A DNA stretch of 20,234 nucleotides from the NCBI GenBank assembly GCA_041742235.1, contig JBGSJA010000146.1, positions 1-20,234 on the forward strand, read 5' to 3'. Positions 7,744 through 13,314 of the stretch are shown here, one piece after another. The stretch's first letter is position 1. Each line of letters starts with the position of its first letter. The position numbers and the translations under genes were made by a program. This DNA comes from BOKV01 sp041742235 (GTDB taxonomy: Bacteria > Pseudomonadota > Alphaproteobacteria > Rhizobiales > Rhizobiaceae). Below the pieces are notes generated by a model. It was not told the origin of the DNA, made no database searches, and saw only the letters and a program-made list of their open reading frames with translations.

Positions 7744-7785
7744 TTTCCTCCTGGTGGCCCGCCGGAATTGGCGGGTAGGAGGAAA
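7744..7785 (-). promoter_or_regulatory. 5'-UTR hairpin that buries the Shine-Dalgarno
   Basis: Read on the minus strand, TTTCCTCCT (7785-7777) pairs perfectly over 9 bp with AGGAGGAAA (7752-7744), the ribosome site of the small four-Cys gene. Inside it, CCCGCC (7775-7770) pairs with GGCGGG (7763-7758) over a 6-nt loop. The start codon is 4 nt below the stem. This arrangement should block ribosome binding until opened by temperature, protein, RNA or a translating ribosome. Confidence 0.7.
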
Positions 7786-7840
7786 CTGGAAACTCCGGTA
7801 CCGACCTGACGTGCGCTGATGCACACCTTAAAAATTCGTT

Positions 7841-7955
7841 GACGTTCAGGAACCTTGCGCCCGTGCCGGCGTTTCGACGGGGCGCCGGTCCTGTTGTCTC
7901 CCCCCAGCACAGTCCACGGCGCAGGAACCAGCGCCCCACCGGCGCTGGTTCTTTT
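7841..7955 (+). ncRNA. Candidate plus-strand small RNA
   Basis: A textbook intrinsic terminator on the plus strand ends at 7955: GAACCAGCGCC (7925-7935), loop CCACC, GGCGCTGGTTC (7941-7951), TTTT. No plus-strand gene precedes it, since ugpC has its own terminator 470 nt upstream. Upstream is a plausible sigma70-type promoter: CTGACG (7806-7811), a 17-nt gap, then TAAAAA (7829-7834). The predicted transcript of about 115 nt holds a second hairpin, CCGGCG (7866-7871) with CGCCGG (7883-7888), then an unpaired C-rich stretch (CTCCCCCC near 7898-7905) that could pair with Shine-Dalgarno sequences. No family is recognised; start and existence are inferred. Confidence 0.4.
7925..7955 (+). terminator. 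Intrinsic terminator, plus strand
   Basis: This is an 11-bp perfect stem GAACCAGCGCC/GGCGCTGGTTC with a 5-nt loop followed by TTTT at 7952-7955. The T run exists only in the plus direction. Read the other way it could still fold in the 3' UTR of the minus-strand DUF6515-like gene ending at 7967, but without a U tract. Confidence 0.7.
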
Positions 7956-7966
7956 GTACAGGGCCG

Positions 7967-8530
7967 TCAGTAAGGCGGACTTACCCTGACATAGACGACT
8001 TGCGAGCCCTGGTATTGCGGCACCAGCCAATAGCTGCCGCATCGCTGGTAGGTTACCCCGCCATAGTCGACATAGATGCAATTGGGCGGCAACGTGGCGA
8101 CAGCCGTGCCAATGGCCCCGATCGTCGCACCGATCGCAATTCCCGTGGCGTACCCAGGCCAGTACCCACCATAGTGCCAGTTATTCCAATCATCGTGGTG
8201 ATGGTGGCCGCCATTGCCGCCCGGTTTGTTGGGCTTGTTCGGTTTGTTGGGCTTGTTCGGCTTGTTCGGCTTGTTCGGACGGTTGGGCTTGCCGGGTTTT
8301 CCAGGTCTCGCCGGTTTCGTGAGGTTGCCGGGCCTGCCCTTGCCGGGGTTGAAATTGGCCTTGCCGCCGCGATTCATCTTGGGGCCGCCGCCCTTCTTGA
8401 GGTGAACGCCGCCACCCCTGTGGCCTCCGCCGCCCCGGCGGGCATCGGCGTTTTCCACCGACAAGACGAAGGTGGTGAAGGCCAGGAGCAATGCGGACAG
8501 GAACGCCGTAATCTTCTTCAAACGGATCAT
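7967..8530 (-). CDS. DUF6515-like secreted protein with (Pro-Asn-Lys)n repeat
   Basis: This is a 187-aa exported protein. It has a signal peptide at 1-30 (cleavage near ADA), then a very basic Gly/Arg/Lys/Pro region (31-107) with a tandem PNK/PNR run at 82-103, then HHHHDDW (109-115), a short hydrophobic Gly/Ala helix (about 127-147) and a C-terminal domain. The C-terminal domain, with GGVTYQRCGSYWLVPQYQGS and a YVRV..PP ending, resembles the DUF6515 family, whose role is not known. It starts 10 nt after the stop of the DUF2092 gene, with GAGGGGG as ribosome site overlapping that stop, so the two form an operon. The basic repeat suggests binding to an anionic surface or polymer at the cell envelope (inference). 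Confidence 0.78.
   Translation of the reverse strand: MIRLKKITAFLSALLLAFTTFVLSVENADARRGGGGHRGGGVHLKKGGGPKMNRGGKANFNPGKGRPGNLTKPARPGKPGKPNRPNKPNKPNKPNKPNKPNKPGGNGGHHHHDDWNNWHYGGYWPGYATGIAIGATIGAIGTAVATLPPNCIYVDYGGVTYQRCGSYWLVPQYQGSQVVYVRVSPPY
8223..8294 (-). repeat. 9-bp tandem repeat coding for Pro-Asn-Lys
   Basis: Eight consecutive 9-bp units of the form GG(C/T)TTGTT(C/G) (plus-strand view), degrading at the right end, encode PNK/PNR in the DUF6515-like protein. The repeat unit is a multiple of three, so copy number can change by slippage without shifting frame. Confidence 0.85.
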
Positions 8531-8540
8531 GAAGGCCCCC

Positions 8541-9290
8541 TCAATTCACGCCAAGAACGGTTTCAATTTCGATTTGCCTGGCTCCCGGCGGCGGCGTGAA
8601 AACGAAAACGCTGTCTTCGAAGGTGGCGTCGGGGTCTATCGTTATGAGTGCGTCGTCCCTTGGTCCGGCCGGATCTGTCCGGTCAATGGTCACCAGCTCA
8701 CAAGGCAGCGGATCACCCTCCTTGCGAATCCAGAGCTGAAAATCGACGCGCGCCGTACGGTAGGCGTAGTGGTCGCACCAATGGCCGTCGAGCAACGTCT
8801 CGCCAACCAGGAATCCGGTCGTTATCCGAGCCAGCGCCTTATCGTCTGTCCCGGCGTAGAACAGGTCGGCAAGCGGAAGGGAAACGCCGTAACGCTTGCG
8901 GGCCAGATCGAGTGTCTCCGCGATCGTGCCAGGCGCATCGAAGCGGGCATAGTAGTTGAGTTCGGGCGTAAACTGCGTAACCGTCTTGCCGTCATAGTAA
9001 AAGATGCGGTGCTGACGATCATTGTTGATCTCGAGCTTGAGCCGGTCCGGCATCCTGACGCTATAGGTCGTCTGGCCGGAAATCTGGATCTTCATTCCAT
9101 TTTCCAACATCAGGTCCTGGGCGGTATCTGCGATAAGCGTGAAGTTCTTCAAGGTACGAAGATGCGCACCCATCTTGCGCAATATTTCAATGGATTGAGG
9201 CTCGACGGTCGATTCCTGACCATTGGCCGGGCCGGCAAGCGGCAGCACAAGCGCAAGCAGGGCCGAGGCCTGCCAAATCCATCCATGCAT
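8541..9290 (-). CDS. DUF2092 family periplasmic protein
   Basis: This is a 249-aa exported protein with a signal peptide at about 1-24 (hydrophobic LLALVLPLAGPANG, then QES). The rest matches the DUF2092 pattern: a helix with ILRKMGAHLRTLKNFTL, then strand-rich segments QTTYSVRMPDRLKLEI, FYYDGKTVTQFTPELNYYA, an ADLFY segment, HWCDHYAYRTARVDFQLWI and a closing DSVFVFTPPPGARQIEI. This resembles the curved beta-sheet of LolA/LolB lipoprotein carriers, so a role in carrying hydrophobic ligands in the periplasm is possible, but no member of DUF2092 is firmly characterised to my knowledge. GGGAGA sits 5 nt before the ATG at 9290. It is the first gene of a pair with the DUF6515-like gene. Confidence 0.85.
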   Translation of the reverse strand: MHGWIWQASALLALVLPLAGPANGQESTVEPQSIEILRKMGAHLRTLKNFTLIADTAQDLMLENGMKIQISGQTTYSVRMPDRLKLEINNDRQHRIFYYDGKTVTQFTPELNYYARFDAPGTIAETLDLARKRYGVSLPLADLFYAGTDDKALARITTGFLVGETLLDGHWCDHYAYRTARVDFQLWIRKEGDPLPCELVTIDRTDPAGPRDDALITIDPDATFEDSVFVFTPPPGARQIEIETVLGVN

Positions 9291-9308
9291 GTGAGTCTCC
9301 CAATGACA

Positions 9309-9330
9309 AACGTCCAGCCAAAAGGACGTT
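9309..9330 (-). promoter_or_regulatory. Inverted repeat upstream of the DUF2092 gene
   Basis: AACGTCC (9309-9315) and GGACGTT (9324-9330) are perfect 7-bp inverted arms with an 8-nt spacer, 19 nt before the DUF2092 start. It may be an operator or a 5'-UTR hairpin. No known binding protein can be assigned. Confidence 0.4.
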
Positions 9331-9380
9331 AGGTAATATTTCGGACACTTACAAGAATGGCGACACGCTCGCGCAACGCT

Positions 9381-11255
9381 TCAGGCCCGCCTTGCAATGC
9401 CGGTCTCCATTTCGCCAGGCTGCGCTGGAGCGGTTTGTGATGCCGAAATCATGTCCAGTTTTCTCAAGGCTGATATTGCCTCAGGAAGCGAACCGACCAG
9501 AAAATCGGCGCCAATTTCCTTAGCATCCAGCTTGCCGCCGTCCCCCACCCAGAACGCCACGCCGATCTTGGCATCGCCCATGCGGCGAATGCGACGCACC
9601 AGATATTTTGCCCTCCGTCCGGCTTCCGCGTTGAGATAGCCGATCACGATGGCATCGACGCCCGCCAGATCGAGACCGGGCAGTTGCTGGGGCATGAGGC
9701 TACGATGCCCGAGCAGGCGCGCGTCCGTCCCGCCGCAAGACAGGAACTGGGCGAGCGTTGCTGCGGCGGCGTCGTCCAGTTCGGTGCGCCCGCCCGCGCA
9801 CAGCACCAGCCTGGAGTGCGCCGCATCGCCGTTTGACGGATTTTCCGGTAGCCGTGCGTATTCCTCGAGGTTTTCGACCACCGCCAGCGCACTCGCGGCA
9901 ACTTGCTGCAAGCGCATGGCCTCTATCCTGCCCTGGGCCCGGTCTGCCTCGCCCAGTGCGAGCGCCGGGATGAGCGTGCTGTCATAGTAGTCGACGATAC
10001 CCCTGTCCTCGAGAAGATGCTCCGCCAGTTCCGTGGCTTCGTCGGGATCGCCCGCCAGAAGGCGCTGGTAAAGTTGCTGCGGCGGTTCCAGCACAGGCTC
10101 TGTACCAAGGATCACGTCGAGAAACTCGAATTGCGGAACATAGTGACCGAGCACCGCGAGACACACGGTCAGCGGCGTCGACATGAGCAGGCCCATCGGG
10201 CCCCAAAGCCAGGTCCAGAAAATCGCAGCCACGATGATGGCCAGCGGTGAGAGGCCGGTGCGCGAACCATAGAGCAGCGGCTCGACGATATTGTTGCTGA
10301 TGAGTTCGAGCACGATGAACATCGCCGCCGTCCACAGCACCAATGTCCATCCGGGATCGACCGCAATGGCAAGCAAAAGCGGAAAGGCTGCGGCAATGAT
10401 CGGCCCGACATAGGGCACGAAGCGCAGCACGAGCGCCAGCAGGCCCCAGAGCGGCGCATTGGGAACGCCGATCAGCCACAGCCCGATGCCCACGGGAATG
10501 CCATAGGTGACGTTGACGATAAGCTGCATGAGCAGGTACCGGCCGACGCGTTCGGTCGCATCCTGAAGCGCTTCCGTGGTGCGCTGAAGGTCACCGGCAC
10601 TGACGAGCCTTATGAACCGGTCGCGCAGATCCTCGCGGTTGAGCAACATGAAAATCACAACGACGATGATGATGCCGCCATTGGTCAGCGGCCCGACAAG
10701 CCGCCCGGTCAGCGCACGCAGGATTTCGAAGGGCGAGCTGTCGTCGATCACCTCGACCGGAATCGGATCAGGCTCGTCTTCGCCTGGTTGCGGGTCACGC
10801 TCCGTCTGCGCCGGAGCCGTATCGTCAAGCTCACGGTCCAGGCGCCGCAACATTCCGCTTACGCGCTCGATGACACCGGAGCCGATTTCGATGTCCTTGA
10901 CGGCCCGGATCTTCGCTTCGATGTTGGATTGATAAAGCGTGATGTTGCCGGCCAAGCTGCCAAGCTGGATGACGAAGATGCCTGCAACTATCATGATGAC
11001 CATGAAGGCAACGCCAACCGCGCCGACGACCGCGGCGATTCGATGGATCCCCCGCTTCATGAGCCACACCACTACCGGGGTAAGCGCGAAGGACAGGAGA
11101 ACGGCAAGCGCCAGCGGGAGAAGTATGCCGCGGCCAAAGTAGAGCGCCGCGACAACCGCCATGAATCCGAGGAAGGTAAAGACTGGCGGCGGCTTTTCCG
11201 CGGACACGTCCCGGGTAAACGGCGCAGCCGCGGTTTCTTTGGGTTTGTGTTGCAT
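9381..11255 (-). CDS. AI-2E family permease with soluble C-terminal extension
   Basis: This is a 624-aa membrane protein. Residues about 25-390 are an AI-2E transporter/PerM-like domain: two helix pairs near 25-65 and 72-100, a helix near 194-213, conserved YGIPVGIGLWLIGVPNA and LRFVPYVGP, then the PLLYGSRTGLSPL segment and LLMSTPLTVCLAVLGHYVP. Between the first and second membrane blocks lies a very acidic insert (about 140-175). After residue 395 comes a ~230-aa soluble extension with an EATELAEHLLEDRG helix and an alpha/beta part (LVLCAGGRTELDD, DAIVIGYLN, RRIRRMGDAKIGVAFWVGDG) resembling a receiver or Rossmann-like fold. The family name reflects TqsA of E. coli; other members are Na+/H+ antiporters, so the substrate is unknown. 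No strong ribosome site precedes the ATG at 11255. Confidence 0.85.
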   Translation of the reverse strand: MQHKPKETAAAPFTRDVSAEKPPPVFTFLGFMAVVAALYFGRGILLPLALAVLLSFALTPVVVWLMKRGIHRIAAVVGAVGVAFMVIMIVAGIFVIQLGSLAGNITLYQSNIEAKIRAVKDIEIGSGVIERVSGMLRRLDRELDDTAPAQTERDPQPGEDEPDPIPVEVIDDSSPFEILRALTGRLVGPLTNGGIIIVVVIFMLLNREDLRDRFIRLVSAGDLQRTTEALQDATERVGRYLLMQLIVNVTYGIPVGIGLWLIGVPNAPLWGLLALVLRFVPYVGPIIAAAFPLLLAIAVDPGWTLVLWTAAMFIVLELISNNIVEPLLYGSRTGLSPLAIIVAAIFWTWLWGPMGLLMSTPLTVCLAVLGHYVPQFEFLDVILGTEPVLEPPQQLYQRLLAGDPDEATELAEHLLEDRGIVDYYDSTLIPALALGEADRAQGRIEAMRLQQVAASALAVVENLEEYARLPENPSNGDAAHSRLVLCAGGRTELDDAAAATLAQFLSCGGTDARLLGHRSLMPQQLPGLDLAGVDAIVIGYLNAEAGRRAKYLVRRIRRMGDAKIGVAFWVGDGGKLDAKEIGADFLVGSLPEAISALRKLDMISASQTAPAQPGEMETGIARRA

Positions 11256-11357
11256 GCGTCAGGCCGCCAGCGACGTCCAGTTGCGTCATGCGCTAAAGTG
11301 CGCCGGGGGCTGAATGGTTCCGGCATCGCGGTTGCGGATCAGGGCAAGTTCGCTCTG

Positions 11358-11987
11358 CTAACCGTTGCCGCGAGCCGGGATACCCGTCCTCACCCATTCG
11401 CTCAGCAATTTGGGCGGCACGAAAGTTCCGCCAGCAAGGACCAACCGGACCGCGCTTGCAAGAAGTTCGATACCCAGTGTTGCCGGGAAACAGCCCCGGA
11501 TACCCGATCGCAGAGCGGAGAGGGAGAAGGCCGCATTCTCCTGCTCGGTGACGAGGATGACCGGTAGCGGGTCGAAGCGTCTTCGTACCTTGACTATATC
11601 GGCGCGCGTGGATTTCTCTTCCAGTTGAGCGGTGGACGCTGACAACAACACGAGGCCGGCCACCGGCAATTCCTCCTGGATTTCCAGTATGTTGTCGCTG
11701 CCGCGAACTTTTATCGACGGCATTAACTCTTGAAGCCGGTGGCAGATGCCTTCGCAATAAAGGCGACGCGTATCCACAACGTACACTACTTGCCCCGAAG
11801 AAGGTTCATCAAACTGCGATGCCGGCTGGACGAGGAAAACCTCGGGCGCTGCAGCGGCCTTCGCCTTCTTGTCCTTGTTGTCCTGCTTTTTTCGTTTCTT
11901 TGCGAATCCGAACGAAAGGCCTGCGCCGCCCGTTGATCCGGCTGGATATGTCCGCCCGATGGTGTTCAATCGCGGATGGCCGTCCAT
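11358..11987 (-). CDS. Receiver-like regulator lacking a DNA-binding domain
   Basis: This is a 209-aa cytosolic protein. Residues 1-65 are a basic, Lys/Ala-rich tail (KKRKKQDNKDKKAKAAAA at 30-47). Residues 66-193 form a degenerate response-regulator receiver domain of the same type as the LuxR regulator at 14787-15569. Both end in a nearly identical segment, here GCFPATLGIELLASAVRLVLAGGTFVP. The acidic pocket is altered (VVDTR), the phosphoryl-acceptor position in GLVLLS is Ser116 rather than Asp, and the conserved Lys is replaced. The protein stops 16 residues after the receiver, where relatives continue into a LuxR HTH; nothing in the ~100 nt before the next gene encodes one. It could act by pairing with the full-length regulator. 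GGGAG precedes the ATG at 11987. Confidence 0.75.
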   Translation of the reverse strand: MDGHPRLNTIGRTYPAGSTGGAGLSFGFAKKRKKQDNKDKKAKAAAAPEVFLVQPASQFDEPSSGQVVYVVDTRRLYCEGICHRLQELMPSIKVRGSDNILEIQEELPVAGLVLLSASTAQLEEKSTRADIVKVRRRFDPLPVILVTEQENAAFSLSALRSGIRGCFPATLGIELLASAVRLVLAGGTFVPPKLLSEWVRTGIPARGNG

Positions 11988-12059
11988 CGGCCGATACTCC
12001 CAAACTCGCCCCGTCCATGCCGTGGTACGGCAACCGGCCGGGCCAGATCCCCCAGATTG

Positions 12060-12458
12060 TCAAAATCCCGCGGCAGAGCACGATGAGCTGCCGCCAGGCC
12101 ATTCCACAAGCAAGGACGCCGAATATCCGACGCCACTTGGCACTTCGATTTCCTCATCGAGGACCTTGATCGCATCCTTGCCCTCAATATCGAATTCGGC
12201 TTGGCGGAAGGCCAGCCGCTTTCCATCTGCAGGCGAGGTAACTTCGAGCACATAGACCCCGGTCATCGTGCCGCTCGCCGAAATCTGCGCATTGAGGCTG
12301 GTCTTCGTTTCGTTGCCGCTTGCCACGATCTTGCATCGAGCATCGCCTGATTGCGCAGCAGCGAACGAAGGAACAGCGATAGCCATGGCAATGAAGGCGA
12401 ACACAAGCATTGTCTTGACTGCCGGGCTGGCGTTTTTCCTGCTCATGGCTTTTTCCAT
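12060..12458 (-). CDS. csgH: CsgH-like amyloid chaperone
   Basis: This 132-aa exported protein has a signal peptide ending near SFAAAQ (31-36). The mature ~95 residues match the pattern of alphaproteobacterial CsgH, the CsgC-like chaperone that holds curli-type subunits in a non-amyloid state in the periplasm: an early Cys in RCKIVASG (C42), a beta-strand pattern with GVYVLEVTS, FRQAEFD with the conserved Gln, YSASLLVEW, and a closing Cys (C127), likely a disulfide. It lies 87 nt behind the gene for a secreted Gly-rich protein on the same strand and 72 nt ahead of the receiver-only gene. Two starts are possible: ATG at 12458, or 12446, which has GGAAAA upstream; both leave the signal peptide intact. 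No CsgA/B, E, F or G is visible in the window. Confidence 0.7.
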   Translation of the reverse strand: MEKAMSRKNASPAVKTMLVFAFIAMAIAVPSFAAAQSGDARCKIVASGNETKTSLNAQISASGTMTGVYVLEVTSPADGKRLAFRQAEFDIEGKDAIKVLDEEIEVPSGVGYSASLLVEWPGGSSSCSAAGF

Positions 12459-12483
12459 TGCCTGTTTGCGCCTTTATGGATAC

Positions 12484-12504
12484 GGGGCCGGACTGGCCGG
12501 CCCC
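12484..12504 (-). other. GC hairpin between the Gly-rich gene and csgH
   Basis: GGGGCCGG (12484-12491) and CCGGCCCC (12497-12504) form a perfect 8-bp stem with a 5-nt loop, 42 nt after the stop of the upstream gene. No T run follows on the minus strand. It may trim or protect the upstream message so that the structural protein exceeds the chaperone. Confidence 0.55.
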
Positions 12505-12545
12505 GATCAGGATCCACTCGCGCGGATAACGGCCAATGTTGCCGG

Positions 12546-13064
12546 TTAGTGCGTCGAACCGCTGACGCTGAAGCCGCCAGAAGCGCCGGCTGCCGTACCA
12601 TTGTCGCCGCAGCCGCAATCGCCCCTGCCGCCGCCGCCGTAGTCGCCGCCTTCCACGGAGAGGGACGCTTCGCCCATGCCAGGTCCACCCGGGCCGCCAG
12701 GACCGCCCGGGCCCTTGTGGCTGCCACCTTCTGACGACCAGGTCTTGGCATATGAATCAAACCATGCCCGTGCCGAACCGGTCGTGTTTTTGCCTTCCAA
12801 TTCGAAATCCCAGAGCTTGGCCCATCCTTCGGCTTCCGACTCGTGTTCTTCTTCACCGGATCCGCCCTTCTTGCCGAAATCGCGGTTGAAGAAAACCATC
12901 GGGTCGAACTTCTTGCCGCCACCCTTTTCGAGATCAGCGTCTGCCTTGGCGCCAACGCCCAAGCCGATTTCAACGCTGGGAGTCTTATGGCCGGCGAAAG
13001 CAGTCGCCGGCAGTACCAGCAGTGCCAGTGCACATGCGGAAGATACAAGCTTGATCGTGCTCAT
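12546..13064 (-). CDS. Secreted Gly-rich protein with collagen-like GPG run
   Basis: I do not recognise a family. The protein is 172 aa with a clear signal peptide (1-24, cleavage at AFA-GHK). The mature part has four zones: a short strand-like VEIGLGVGAKADADLEKGG; a region with aromatic and acidic residues (FDPMVFFNRDFG, then EEEHESEAEGWAKLWDFELEG at 71-91); a GPGGPGGPGGPG run (118-129); and a Gly/Ser-rich end with GDYGGGGRGDCGCGDNG (140-156). GAAGGAGA is an excellent ribosome site for the ATG at 13064. It lies between the 337-aa secreted protein gene and csgH on the same strand. Position and composition fit an extracellular fibre or matrix component and a possible client of the CsgH-like chaperone (inference). 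Confidence 0.75.
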   Translation of the reverse strand: MSTIKLVSSACALALLVLPATAFAGHKTPSVEIGLGVGAKADADLEKGGGKKFDPMVFFNRDFGKKGGSGEEEHESEAEGWAKLWDFELEGKNTTGSARAWFDSYAKTWSSEGGSHKGPGGPGGPGGPGMGEASLSVEGGDYGGGGRGDCGCGDNGTAAGASGGFSVSGSTH

Positions 13065-13186
13065 TTGATACGTCTCCTTCGTTCGTAACTCCTGAAAATC
13101 ACTGTGACAGGCAGCGGAATGCTGGCCATGCCTTGAGAGTTACTAGGGAAAAGTTCAAATTTTTTAGTACTTTAGTCAATTTAACC

Positions 13187-13219
13187 AAACCGCATAGTCC
13201 ATTTGGACTAACCAGGTTT
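13187..13219. promoter_or_regulatory. Extended palindrome, candidate operator
   Basis: The core TAGTCC-ATTT-GGACTA (13195-13210) is a perfect 6-bp inverted repeat. It is flanked by AAACC (13187-13191) and GGTTT (13215-13219), which are also inverted, giving 11 paired positions around a 4-bp centre. It lies 131 nt upstream of the Gly-rich protein gene. The same hexamer recurs before the two other cluster genes that have long upstream gaps. Confidence 0.6.
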
Positions 13220-13267
13220 AGGCTGGACCTGCGAGCTCGCGAACTCCACCCGCACAACAAAGGAAAA

Positions 13268-13290
13268 CGGCGCCGGGAAGCCCGGCGCCG
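13268..13290 (-). terminator. Intrinsic terminator of the 337-aa secreted protein gene
   Basis: CGGCGCCGGG (13268-13277) and CCCGGCGCCG (13281-13290) form a perfect 10-bp stem with a 3-nt loop. On the minus strand it is followed by TTTTCCTTTGTTG. It lies 25 nt after the stop at 13315, so the 337-aa protein gene is a separate transcript from the Gly-rich gene downstream. Confidence 0.85.
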
Positions 13291-13314
13291 TCGTCAATCA
13301 GTCAAGTACGGGGA

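Noticed and set aside
8223..8294. Short tandem repeat considered as a CRISPR-like array.
   Set aside because: The units are 9 bp with no spacers and lie inside a coding frame as PNK codons.
11293..11757. A minus-strand frame overlapping the receiver-only gene, examined as a possible frameshifted LuxR HTH.
   Set aside because: The translation has no HTH pattern (no TxRExEV or SxxTVKxHxxxI), so the missing DNA-binding domain is not hidden by a simple frameshift.
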